Shown: one piece after another, positions 1 to 6,167 of the stretch | Numbering within the stretch: the stretch's first letter is position 1 | How the letters are laid out: every line of letters starts with the position of its first letter | Assembly (NCBI GenBank): GCA_009697555.1 | Contig: WLQV01000065.1 | Location: 1-6,167, forward strand | Direction: 5' to 3' | Length of the DNA: 6,167 bases | Source: Actinomycetota bacterium | GTDB taxonomy: Bacteria > Actinomycetota > Actinomycetes > Nanopelagicales > Nanopelagicaceae | The notes under the pieces: model-generated | Database searches by the model: none | Told to the model about the DNA's origin: nothing | The model's input: the letters and a program-made list of their open reading frames with translations, nothing else | Position numbers and translations under genes: made by a program

Positions 1-1217
1 ACAACACCAGGCTCGCTGCGATGTGCGCGCACAAGTGGGGATGTATCTACTGGGTAACCCATCACAAAGACTGGTGCGATCAATTGATCTTTTGCTACGT
101 GCTCAAAAATCTCTTCGGCCAGTTTTCCAGTAACCCATTTTGGATCAATCTTTATGCCTAATTTTGTGGCTATTTCCTTGAGATCTTCAAATGAAGTAAG
201 CGCTGTGACCTTCTGCCCTACGCCATCTGAAATTGCATCAAAGAGTGAGATCTCGCGCCACTTGCCACCTAAATTAAATTCGGTGCCATCGTGGTGCTTC
301 GCAATGTGAGAACCAAATACATCTTTGCAAGCGTTCTGGATAATCTCTTGAGTGAGTTCGGCGATTGAGCGCCAATCACCATAGGCCTCATAGCTCTCAA
401 TCATCGCAAACTCTGGTGAGTGGCTGGAATCTGCACCTTCATTGCGGAAATTGCGATTGACTTCAAATACGCGTTCGATACCGCCGACAATGCAACGCTT
501 GAGGAAGAGTTCGGGTGCAATACGTAAGAAGAGTTCGAGATCGTAAGCATTGCTATGAGTGATAAATGGTCGCGCTGCAGCACCACCATGTTGCACTTGC
601 AACATTGGAGTTTCTACTTCGATGAAGTTGCGGTTGTGAAAAGTTTGTCGAAGTGAGCGGAGAACTTCGGGGCGAAGCCGCGCATTGGAACGAGCTTCAG
701 GGCGGACGATGAGATCGACATAACGCATCCGAACTCGAGTCTCCTCCGACATTGGTTTGTGATCATTTGGCAGCGGACGCAAAGTCTTTGCTGCGATCTG
801 CCAAGAGTTAGCCAAGATCGAGAGTTCCCCGCGCTTTGAACTAATAATTTCACCAGTAATACTTACTAAGTCACCAAGATCAACATCAGATTTCCAACTA
901 TTGAGTGAATCTTCGCCAACTTTGTCGAGTGAGAACATTGCCTGTAGCTCTGTGCCATCGCCTTCACGAAGTGTTGCGAAGCAGAGTTTGCCGGTGTCGC
1001 GTTTGAAAATAATCCGACCAGTCAGGCTCTCTACTTTTCCAGAGGAAGAATCGGTTGCAAGAGCGCCATGAATTTCGCGAATCTCTTTGAGGGATTTGCT
1101 TCGGGGAACTGCAACTGGATATGGATCAATCCCGCGCTCAATCAGGTGCGCCCGCTTTTCGCGGCGAATCCGCAATTGTTCTGGGAGATCGTCCTCGATC
1201 TCTTCTGGATTGCTCAT
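1..1217 (-). CDS. lysS: Lysyl-tRNA synthetase, class II (3' end beyond window)
   Basis: Cytoplasmic enzyme that attaches lysine to tRNA-Lys using ATP. The frame stays open from ATG at 1217 to the window edge, giving 405 complete codons; bacterial LysRS is usually about 490-510 residues, so roughly the last fifth is missing. Residues ~60-145 are the OB-fold anticodon-binding domain (LTGRIIFKRDTGKL, then VSITGEIISSKRGELSI). The class II catalytic domain follows: motif 1 around 198-218 (FIEVETPMLQVQHGGAAARP), RIAPELFLKR at 232-241, motif 2 around 257-274 (FRNEGADSSHSPEFAMIE). SHSPEFAMIE resembles actinobacterial LysRS more than the E. coli HNPEFTMLE form. Motif 3 lies off the edge. The ATG is the first possible start: the coaX stop lies in the same frame 24 bases upstream with no ATG, GTG or TTG between. 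No Shine-Dalgarno is visible. It follows coaX by 21 bp, as expected for the last gene of this operon type. Function is secure. Confidence 0.96.
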   Translation of the reverse strand, partial: MSNPEEIEDDLPEQLRIRREKRAHLIERGIDPYPVAVPRSKSLKEIREIHGALATDSSSGKVESLTGRIIFKRDTGKLCFATLREGDGTELQAMFSLDKVGEDSLNSWKSDVDLGDLVSITGEIISSKRGELSILANSWQIAAKTLRPLPNDHKPMSEETRVRMRYVDLIVRPEARSNARLRPEVLRSLRQTFHNRNFIEVETPMLQVQHGGAAARPFITHSNAYDLELFLRIAPELFLKRCIVGGIERVFEVNRNFRNEGADSSHSPEFAMIESYEAYGDWRSIAELTQEIIQNACKDVFGSHIAKHHDGTEFNLGGKWREISLFDAISDGVGQKVTALTSFEDLKEIATKLGIKIDPKWVTGKLAEEIFEHVAKDQLIAPVFVMGYPVDTSPLVRAHRSEPGV

Positions 1218-1238
1218 AATGCAGGGAAGTCTATCGAG

Positions 1239-2003
1239 TTAACGATTCTTCTCGTGAATTAAGCGCAGACCAATCAGTGTTAAATCTGGCTCGTGATGGT
1301 CGATTGTCTCTGCGATTCCAAAGACCAATGGTGCAAGTCCACCTGTTGCAATCACTGTTGGACGTTGGCCATAAGTAGCCTCAAGCTCCACGGTGATGCG
1401 ATCAACTAGGCCATCTACTTGTCCGGCAAATCCATAGATGGTGCCCGATTGCAAAGCCTCAACTGTGTTCTTGCCGATAACAGAGCGGGGCAGAACCAAT
1501 TCCACTTTACGTAACTGCGCCGCGCGCGAGGCCAAGGCATCTACTGAAATTTCAATGCCAGGTGCAAGTGCGCCACCAAGAAATTCACCATTAGGTGAAA
1601 CAACATCGAGATTCGTTGAGGTACCGAAATCAACCACGATCGCTGGCCCACCATAAAGAGTATGTGCAGCTAAAGTATTTACAATTCGATCGGCGCCAAT
1701 TTCTTTTGGATTATCTACAAGTAGTGGTACGCCAGTTTTAATCCCTGGCTCCACAATTGTCACTTGCATGCCACTGAAATAACTCTTAATCATCGTGCGC
1801 AATTCACGCAAAGTTGCTGGAACTGTTGAGCAGACTGCGAGTACATCTACCTCGTAATCAGCAACGAGTGATCGATAGAGCAGCCACAATTCATCGGCAG
1901 TTGAGCGCGGATCAGTCTTTACCCGCCATGAGTGCTCAAGAGTTTCACCATCGAAAATTCCAAGAACGGTATTGGTATTTCCTACATCGATTGCGAGCAG
2001 CAT
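1239..2003 (-). CDS. coaX: Type III pantothenate kinase
   Basis: Phosphorylates pantothenate to 4'-phosphopantothenate, the first step of CoA synthesis, in the cytoplasm. The 254-residue length is normal for the CoaX (BAF-type) family. Visible motifs are the N-terminal phosphate-binding DVGNT (residues 6-10, Asp6), NPKEIGADRIVNT (98-110, with Asp105), DFGTST (125-130) followed by GEFLGGALAPGI, the ATGG loop at 219-222, and the C-terminal DLTLIGLRLIHEKN typical of the family. Family knowledge: CoaX requires a monovalent cation and is not inhibited by CoA, unlike CoaA. The start is well fixed: TAATG joins the nadC stop to this ATG with a one-base overlap, and GGAGGAG sits five bases upstream inside the last nadC codons. 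Pairing with panC upstream is logical, since PanC makes its substrate. All key acidic residues are present and nothing looks degraded. Confidence 0.97.
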   Translation of the reverse strand: MLLAIDVGNTNTVLGIFDGETLEHSWRVKTDPRSTADELWLLYRSLVADYEVDVLAVCSTVPATLRELRTMIKSYFSGMQVTIVEPGIKTGVPLLVDNPKEIGADRIVNTLAAHTLYGGPAIVVDFGTSTNLDVVSPNGEFLGGALAPGIEISVDALASRAAQLRKVELVLPRSVIGKNTVEALQSGTIYGFAGQVDGLVDRITVELEATYGQRPTVIATGGLAPLVFGIAETIDHHEPDLTLIGLRLIHEKNR

Positions 2004-2899
2004 TATTTCTCCTCCGTGCTTTCAATGAAATCAAGACCGATATCAAGAACTGGTGCAGAATGAGTTAGCGCACCGACCGCGATGTAATCGATACCAGTCT
2101 GCGCAAACTCTGCAGCTTGAGCTAATCCAATTCCACCTGATGCTTCGAGTTGGAAGGCACCTGCCACAAGTTTTACCGCTTCTGCACATAGGGCCGCCGG
2201 CATGTTATCGAGTAGAACTAGCTGCGGTTTTAGTGAAAGTACTTGCTCTAATTGATCAAGTGAATCAACTTCAATTTCCATGTCCAGCTTGGGGTGCTTT
2301 GAGCGCACAGCATTAAGAGCGGCAACGATGTCACCGCTTGCGCTGATGTGATTATCTTTGATCAAAGCTGCATCGCTCAATGACATTCGATGATTTGTGC
2401 CGCCACCCATTCTGACTGCATATTTTTCTAGTGCGCGATATCCTGGAGTTGTCTTTCTGGTATCGCGAATTTTGCAGTGAGTACCAGCGACCTCTTTAAC
2501 CCAAGAATGTGTCAGGGTTGCAATACCACTTAAATGGCCAAGGAAATTGAGCGAGGTGCGCTCTGCTAACAAGATGGCGCGGGTATTACCTGCAACTTCA
2601 ATGAGAACACTTCCTACAGCGCGCTCTCCTGCTTCATTGCTATAAGAAATTTCTTGCAGCCCCAACATTTCTAAAGTCGCTACAACTACTGGAATTCCAG
2701 CAACTACACCAGAGCGACGATTGCGATAAACCGCTCGCGATTTGTGATCGCTCGAAATTGTTGACACTGATGTCACATCTTCGCCGCCAGCAAGATCTTC
2801 CGTGATGCCTAGTTCGATGAGATGGCAAATTTCGCGCGGATCTAAACCACTGGCACGAAGTAGCTCCTCAGTTCGAGAACTTATTGGTGAGAATTTCAT
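2003..2899 (-). CDS. nadC: Nicotinate-nucleotide pyrophosphorylase (quinolinate phosphoribosyltransferase)
   Basis: Converts quinolinate and PRPP to nicotinate mononucleotide, CO2 and pyrophosphate, the third step of de novo NAD synthesis. Protein of 298 residues, close to the family norm. Visible signatures: EDLAGGEDVTS (34-44), ERTSLNFLGHLSGIAT (113-128), the RDTRKTTPGYRALEKYAVR phosphate/quinolinate site (145-163), GGGTNHRMSLSDAALIKDNH (165-184), EIEVDSL (208-214), LVLLDNM (227-233), EASGGI (252-257) and DYIAVGALTHS (271-281). These include the active-site Arg, Lys and Glu-Asp series expected of the family. The frame is open to an ATG at 2932, but the start at 2899 is preferred: it forms an ATGA four-base overlap with the nadB stop, has AGGAGGT nine bases upstream, and the 11 extra residues would be encoded across that Shine-Dalgarno. 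It lies directly downstream of nadB, its pathway partner; nadA is not in the window. Confidence 0.97.
   Translation of the reverse strand: MKFSPISSRTEELLRASGLDPREICHLIELGITEDLAGGEDVTSVSTISSDHKSRAVYRNRRSGVVAGIPVVVATLEMLGLQEISYSNEAGERAVGSVLIEVAGNTRAILLAERTSLNFLGHLSGIATLTHSWVKEVAGTHCKIRDTRKTTPGYRALEKYAVRMGGGTNHRMSLSDAALIKDNHISASGDIVAALNAVRSKHPKLDMEIEVDSLDQLEQVLSLKPQLVLLDNMPAALCAEAVKLVAGAFQLEASGGIGLAQAAEFAQTGIDYIAVGALTHSAPVLDIGLDFIESTEEK
2009..2015 (-). promoter_or_regulatory. Shine-Dalgarno of coaX inside the end of nadC
   Basis: On the minus strand GGAGGAG ends five bases before the coaX ATG. It is also part of the codons for the terminal Glu-Glu-Lys of nadC. Together with the TAATG stop/start overlap it supports the chosen coaX start and suggests coupled translation. 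Confidence 0.85.
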
Positions 2900-4512
2900 A
2901 TTTGAACTACCTCCTTGGTGCGCACGCTCCACTTACCCGTTGCGTTAATAGATTGAATAATTCGTTTGCGCCATGATTCAACGCTGACTGGGAAATCTTC
3001 GCGCCAATGTGAACCACGAGTCTCTTCGCGTAGTTGTGCCGAACGAACGATTCCTTGACTCAACTGCAGAAGATTGGTGGTCTCCCACGCTTCTACGCAT
3101 GGCTCTTTACTAGTAATTGCATTGATCTCGGTGAGCTTTGCTTCAGTGATTTCCAAAGAATTTGCAGAGCGCAGTACGCCTGCACCAATGCTCATAGCTT
3201 TTTGAATCTTCTTCCGGGCGCTGGGTTCAATTAAAAGTGTTGGAGAAGTATCTGCAATTGGCTCACCTGGCGTGGGCATTTGGCTTGCAATATCACTGGC
3301 AATTCGAGAGCCAAAGACAAGGCCTTCTAGTAATGAATTAGATGCCAAACGATTTGCACCATGAACACCAGAGCAAGCTGTTTCACCACAGGCATAAAGT
3401 CCTGCGATGCTGGTGCGTCCTGCTAAATCAACCCGAACTCCACCTGATGCATAGTGCGAAGCAGGTGCAACTGGAATCAAATCATTTGCTGGATTAATTC
3501 CATGCGCCAAGCAAGAGGCGTTAATGGTTGGAAATCTTTCAGCGAAATTCTTGAGGTGGCGAACGTCGAGCCAGACATGATCTGCATCGGTGCGTACCAT
3601 TTCGCGCATGATGGCAATTGCCACGATGTCGCGCGGTGCCAATTCTGCAAGTTCATGTTGGCTAGTCATGAAGCGTTCGCCATCGCTATTAAGAAGGTAT
3701 GCGCCTTCGCCACGAACTGCTTCGCTAATAAGTGGCTGTTGACCTTGGCTATCTTGACCAAGCCATAAAACTGTGGGATGAAATTGAATAAATTCTAAAT
3801 CGGCTACTTCAGCACCGGCACGGAGTGCAAGTGCAACTCCATCACCGGTAGAAACGGATGGATTCGTAGTCTGCGCAAATACTTGTCCTAAGCCGCCAGT
3901 GCAGAGAATTACTGCGCGGGCTAGTGCGCGACCAACTCCATCGCGACTTCCAGCACCGATCACGTGGAGAGTAACTCCGCAGACTGCGCCACTTGCATCT
4001 TTAAGTGCATCGAGCACAAGTGCATTCTCAACTACTTCAATCCCTGAGTCATTTCGTACTGCGGCAAGAAGTGCGCGTGATACTTCCGCACCAGTTGCAT
4101 CGCCACCAGCATGAAGAATGCGATTGCGTAAATGTCCACCTTCGCGAGTCAATGCCATCTCGCCAGTTTCAGATTTATCAAAGACTGCGCCACGTGCAAT
4201 CAGTCGACGCACCGCTTCCGGGCCTTCAGAAACAAGGACTTTCACAGCAGCTGCATCACATAAACCAGCCCCGGCAATCAAGGTATCTCGCTCATGTTGG
4301 GCCGGTGAATCACCTGGGCCAAGGGCTGCTGCAATGCCACCTTGTGCCCATTTAGTTGAGCCTTCATCAACGCGTGCTTTAGTTACTAATAAAACAGAGA
4401 GACCAAAGGTTCGTACTTGCAGCGCAGTTGTTAAACCAGCAACACCTGAACCGACAATGATGACATCGGCAGTTGCGCTCCAACCAGGTTGCGGTGCTAG
4501 AAGTTGCATCAT
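2896..4512 (-). CDS. nadB: L-aspartate oxidase
   Basis: FAD-dependent cytoplasmic enzyme oxidising L-aspartate to iminoaspartate, the first step of the aspartate route to NAD. The 538 residues match the usual length. Order of features: Rossmann FAD-binding DVIIVGSGVAGLTTAL (16-31), GSTKWAQGGIAAAL (51-64), TREGGHLRNRILHAGGDATG (122-141), LCTGGLGQVFAQTTNP (203-218), EFIQFHPTVL with the catalytic-region His (240-249), EAVRGEGA with Arg (264-271), RDIVAIAI (294-301), PASHYASGGV (350-359), ACGETACSGVHGANRLASNS (374-393) and a C-terminal helical domain with LREETRGSHWREDFP (494-508). These distinguish NadB from the related succinate dehydrogenase and fumarate reductase flavoproteins. The start is ATGATG: the first ATG (4512) gives an ATGA overlap with the panC stop; the second (4509) gives a TGATG overlap and a better distance from the weak AGG upstream. 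Either is possible and differs by one Met. It sits between panC and nadC, as in Streptomyces. Confidence 0.97.
   Translation of the reverse strand: MMQLLAPQPGWSATADVIIVGSGVAGLTTALQVRTFGLSVLLVTKARVDEGSTKWAQGGIAAALGPGDSPAQHERDTLIAGAGLCDAAAVKVLVSEGPEAVRRLIARGAVFDKSETGEMALTREGGHLRNRILHAGGDATGAEVSRALLAAVRNDSGIEVVENALVLDALKDASGAVCGVTLHVIGAGSRDGVGRALARAVILCTGGLGQVFAQTTNPSVSTGDGVALALRAGAEVADLEFIQFHPTVLWLGQDSQGQQPLISEAVRGEGAYLLNSDGERFMTSQHELAELAPRDIVAIAIMREMVRTDADHVWLDVRHLKNFAERFPTINASCLAHGINPANDLIPVAPASHYASGGVRVDLAGRTSIAGLYACGETACSGVHGANRLASNSLLEGLVFGSRIASDIASQMPTPGEPIADTSPTLLIEPSARKKIQKAMSIGAGVLRSANSLEITEAKLTEINAITSKEPCVEAWETTNLLQLSQGIVRSAQLREETRGSHWREDFPVSVESWRKRIIQSINATGKWSVRTKEVVQI
2909..2915 (-). 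promoter_or_regulatory. Strong Shine-Dalgarno of nadC, deciding its start
   Basis: AGGAGGT on the minus strand lies within the last codons of nadB, nine bases before the ATG at 2899. It is the best Shine-Dalgarno match noticed in the window and argues against the upstream ATG at 2932, which would place this motif inside the coding region. Confidence 0.88.
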
Positions 4513-5345
4513 GCACCTACTTCGATTGTGCTTGCCTGTAGTGCACTGGGGTTCTTCATTTCCAAATTATCGATCAAGCGCACATCATTGATCAAACCAG
4601 CAACTACTGCACGGGGATTTTCCGTATTCTCATCGGCAATTGCAAAGGTGAGTGGATCAACAACTTCTGCATAATCCAATAAAAACAATGGCTCACTCTT
4701 AAGAACTTCATTAAGCACTCGCCGGGCATTGGTTAAATCCTCGGCTTGCGCAGCTGCTGCAAGCGCCCGCGAAATGACAAGTGCTGCTTCGCGATCAGTT
4801 GTCGAGAGGCGCTGATTGCGAGATGAGAGTGCGAGGCCATCGCTAGCGCGCACCGTCGGAACTGCCACGATCTTTACCGAAGTATCGAGTGCGCGAATTA
4901 CCGCCAACTGCTGTAAATCTTTCTCACCAAAGAGGGCTAGGTATGGGCGAATTAATTCAAAGAGTCGAGTGACGACGGTTGCAACACCATCGAAATGGCC
5001 AGGACGAGCTGCTCCTTCAAAAATATTTCCTAGTGCGCCGGCGCTAATTACTTCTGGCTCGCTGGGATAAATCTCTTCTACTTTCGGAAACCAGATGTAA
5101 GTCGCGCCAGCTTCGCGTGCAACTTTCTTATCAGCATCAGGTGTGCGCGGATATTTCTCTAAATCTTGGGGATCGCTAAATTGAGTGGGGTTAATAAAGC
5201 AACTCACTACAACTTCATCGGAGATTGAATTAGCGTGAGCAATAAGTGCAGTGTGACCGGCGTGAAGGGCGCCCATAGTTGGAACAAATGCCAACTTTTT
5301 TCCAGGAAAACGAGGCAGCTGTGCTGCGCTCTGTAATTCGATCAC
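4509..5345 (-). CDS. panC: Pantothenate synthetase (pantoate--beta-alanine ligase)
   Basis: Joins pantoate and beta-alanine, using ATP through a pantoyl-adenylate, to make pantothenate; cytoplasmic. Product of 278 residues, normal length. Motifs: VPTMGALHAGH (21-31, the HIGH-type nucleotide site), SCFINPTQF (48-56), DLEKYPRTPDAD (61-72), EGAARPGHFDGVATVV (110-125), LFGEKDLQQLAVIR (138-151), VPTVRASDGLALSSRNQRL (162-180, the KMSKS-equivalent region) and the C-terminal NDVRLIDN (253-260). The start is GTG: no ATG, GTG or TTG occurs upstream before an in-frame TAA, and GGAG lies five bases before it. An out-of-frame ATG-TGA overlaps the start. It is separated from folK by 42 bp and overlaps nadB by 4 bases. 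The beta-alanine-forming gene panD, which follows panC in Mycobacterium, is not here, so that substrate must come from elsewhere. Confidence 0.97.
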   Translation of the reverse strand: MIELQSAAQLPRFPGKKLAFVPTMGALHAGHTALIAHANSISDEVVVSCFINPTQFSDPQDLEKYPRTPDADKKVAREAGATYIWFPKVEEIYPSEPEVISAGALGNIFEGAARPGHFDGVATVVTRLFELIRPYLALFGEKDLQQLAVIRALDTSVKIVAVPTVRASDGLALSSRNQRLSTTDREAALVISRALAAAAQAEDLTNARRVLNEVLKSEPLFLLDYAEVVDPLTFAIADENTENPRAVVAGLINDVRLIDNLEMKNPSALQASTIEVGA

Positions 5346-5387
5346 ATCTGCTCCAGTCCAGTGGTACCGGGCTCGTTAAAGGAAATT
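5346..5387 (-). other. folK-panC intergenic gap (42 bp)
   Basis: The longest non-coding stretch in the window. It contains the panC Shine-Dalgarno, a GGTACC palindrome at 5363-5368 and a very small potential stem (5358-5370, five pairs including one G-T). There is no T-run to make a terminator, and no convincing -35/-10 pair was seen, so read-through from folK into panC is the simplest view. In Mycobacterium this junction carries a DUF3180 membrane protein and other genes, none of which is present here. Confidence 0.7.
5351..5354 (-). promoter_or_regulatory. Shine-Dalgarno for the GTG start of panC
   Basis: GGAG on the minus strand is five bases before the GTG at 5345. It supports GTG as the true start, since no other in-frame initiation codon exists between it and the upstream TAA. 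Confidence 0.65.
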
Positions 5388-5843
5388 TTACTCTCTCGAG
5401 TTCAATTGCTGCAAAAGCTCACGAATCGGCCCATGCGTCAGCAAGATCGCATCTGGTTCGATCTCAAACCATGGCGCAAGAACGAATTGACGCTCATGTG
5501 CTCGTGGGTGCGGCAGCGTTAACTCCTCGGCATAACTCAGAATCGAGCCATAGGAGATGAGATCCAAATCGAGAGTGCGCGGCCCCCATCTCTCTTTACG
5601 TTCGCGCCCCAAGACTTTCTCGATTCCGTGCAACATGGCAAGAAAATCTTGAGCAGGCAATTCGCTCTCTGCAATACAGATGGCATTAAGGAAATCATCC
5701 TGCGGTGGTCCACCTACTGGCTTTGTACTCATGTAGGAAGAAACTTTCTGAACGTCCGTTGCTTCTCGCAATAATGCAACTGCGGTATCGAGATTTTCGA
5801 CCAGGTCCCCTAAATTCGAACCAAGTGCAATAACTGCTTTCAT
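5388..5843 (-). CDS. folK: 6-hydroxymethyl-7,8-dihydropterin pyrophosphokinase (HPPK)
   Basis: Transfers pyrophosphate from ATP to 6-hydroxymethyl-7,8-dihydropterin, making the substrate for dihydropteroate synthase in folate synthesis. The 151 residues are normal for a single-domain HPPK. Visible: ALGSNLGD (6-13), KPVGGPPQDDFLNA (41-54, with the pterin-contacting Asn), RKERWGPRTLDLDL (82-95), in which Asp92 and Asp94 are the two Mg-binding aspartates equivalent to E. coli Asp95/Asp97, and LTLPHPRAHERQFVLAP (108-124) with the conserved His and Arg. The ATG at 5843 overlaps the folB stop as ATGA; only a weak purine-rich stretch lies immediately upstream, so it probably depends on re-initiation after folB. 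It is a stand-alone protein here, not fused to FolB or FolP as in some organisms. Confidence 0.97.
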   Translation of the reverse strand: MKAVIALGSNLGDLVENLDTAVALLREATDVQKVSSYMSTKPVGGPPQDDFLNAICIAESELPAQDFLAMLHGIEKVLGRERKERWGPRTLDLDLISYGSILSYAEELTLPHPRAHERQFVLAPWFEIEPDAILLTHGPIRELLQQLNSRE

Positions 5844-6167
5844 CTCTTCGATTCAACTGTGACAGCGATGTCGCTGACCTGAGCTGACAACGGTGCAAAT
5901 GGTTTGTGCACTGTGACAGATACCGATTGCGCTAAGGCAAATCGCTGCAGAATCTCATCTGCAATTCTTCCAGCAAGTGCTTCAATTAAATTCAGTGCCT
6001 CACCCGTCACATGTGCGAGCACCATATCTACAACGACACCGTAATCAATAGTGGTAGTTAGATCATCGCTCTTACTAGCTTTAGATAAATCAATCGCAAT
6101 CAGAACATCAACCAGAAATTCTTGGCCACTCTTCTTCTCTTCCGGAAATACTCCGTGGAAGCCAAAA
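5840..6167 (-). CDS. folB: Dihydroneopterin aldolase (5' end beyond window)
   Basis: Cleaves 7,8-dihydroneopterin to 6-hydroxymethyl-7,8-dihydropterin and glycolaldehyde, the step directly before FolK. The frame is open from the stop at 5840 to the window edge: 108 residues are visible and probably only about a dozen N-terminal ones are missing, given a family length near 120. Seen in order: GFHGVFPEEKKSGQEF (2-17 of the fragment, with the conserved active-site Glu), SDDLTTTIDYGVVVD (33-47, with the conserved Tyr42), LIEALAGRIADEIL (60-73, with the pterin-binding Glu62) and VTVHKPFAPL (84-93, containing the catalytic Lys88). An ATG at 6025 lies inside the domain and is not the start. The gene overlaps folK by four bases. 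In related genomes folP and folE lie upstream of folB, so they are expected just past the right edge, but this is not seen. Confidence 0.95.
   Translation of the reverse strand, partial: FGFHGVFPEEKKSGQEFLVDVLIAIDLSKASKSDDLTTTIDYGVVVDMVLAHVTGEALNLIEALAGRIADEILQRFALAQSVSVTVHKPFAPLSAQVSDIAVTVESKR

Noticed and set aside
1068..1262. Plus-strand open frame covering the lysS start and coaX end
   Set aside because: It runs opposite the start of lysS and the end of coaX and shows no motif; best explained as the shadow of lysS.
1743..1760. Altered motifs in CoaX (DFGTSTN, CSTVP) as possible signs of changed function
   Set aside because: All key acidic and glycine positions are kept, and variation at these neighbouring sites is ordinary within the family.
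2900..2932. Longer nadC with an upstream ATG at 2932
   Set aside because: The extra 11 codons span the strong AGGAGGT, and the start at 2899 has ideal spacing and an ATGA overlap with nadB.
3824..3840. Tandem AGTGCA-like repeats and other recurring GTGCAAGTGC words
   Set aside because: They fall in frame with Ala/Leu-rich stretches and reflect preferred GCA and CTT/CTC codons rather than a repeat element.
4118..4591. 157-codon open frame on the plus strand opposite nadB and the end of panC
   Set aside because: It lies antisense to intact, clearly conserved genes. Its translation is rich in Ser, Pro, Arg and Ala without any recognisable motif, as expected for a shadow frame.
5358..5370. Small hairpin in the folK-panC gap as a terminator or attenuator
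   Set aside because: There are only five pairs with a G-T wobble and no following T-run; too weak to call.
5279..5560. 93-codon plus-strand open frame spanning the folK-panC gap
   Set aside because: It is antisense to the ends of panC and folK, with no ribosome site noticed and no family resemblance.
5840..6025. Short folB starting at the ATG at 6025
   Set aside because: The frame upstream continues to the window edge and encodes conserved FolB sequence, including GFHGVFPEE and DYG, so 6025 is an internal Met.
1..6167. A hidden novel system, mobile element, CRISPR array, tRNA or phage remnant
   Set aside because: The whole window is accounted for by seven intact or edge-cut housekeeping genes with only 63 bp of gaps; no repeats, integrase, transposase or RNA fold was found on either strand.

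Overview
The window is a dense block of cofactor-biosynthesis genes, all on the minus strand. Read in transcription order (from high to low coordinates) it holds the 3' part of folB, then folK, panC, nadB, nadC, coaX and the 5' part of lysS. Almost every base is coding. The only gaps are 42 bp between folK and panC and 21 bp between coaX and lysS. No RNA gene, mobile element, CRISPR array, large repeat or plus-strand gene could be supported.

The gene order matches the folate / pantothenate / CoA / lysS neighbourhood known from Actinobacteria (folE-folP-folB-folK ... panC-panD-coaX ... lysS in Mycobacterium; panC-nadB-nadC-coaX in Streptomyces). The NadC and LysRS sequences also look actinobacterial. 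Base composition looks moderate, somewhat below 50% GC by eye, and spacing is very tight. This suggests a small-genome, lower-GC actinobacterium, such as the freshwater planktonic acI / Nanopelagicales type, rather than a high-GC soil form. The lineage is inferred from gene order and composition; no tree was made.

Region by region: 5840-6167 and 5388-5843 hold the dihydroneopterin aldolase and HPPK steps of folate synthesis. 4509-5345 is pantothenate synthetase. 2896-4512 and 2003-2899 are L-aspartate oxidase and quinolinate phosphoribosyltransferase, the first and third steps of NAD synthesis from aspartate. 1239-2003 is type III pantothenate kinase, the first step from pantothenate to CoA. 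1-1217 is lysyl-tRNA synthetase, cut by the window edge. Four junctions are 1- or 4-base start/stop overlaps, so folB-folK and panC-nadB-nadC-coaX probably form translationally coupled units in one transcript. Together the genes feed folate, NAD and CoA pools plus charged tRNA-Lys.

I found no sign of a previously undescribed system. The most useful observations concern what is missing compared with related loci (panD, nadA and the usual folK-panC spacer genes) and small translation-signal details: no Shine-Dalgarno before lysS, a GTG start for panC overlapped by ATG-TGA, and an internal Shine-Dalgarno at a domain boundary in lysS.
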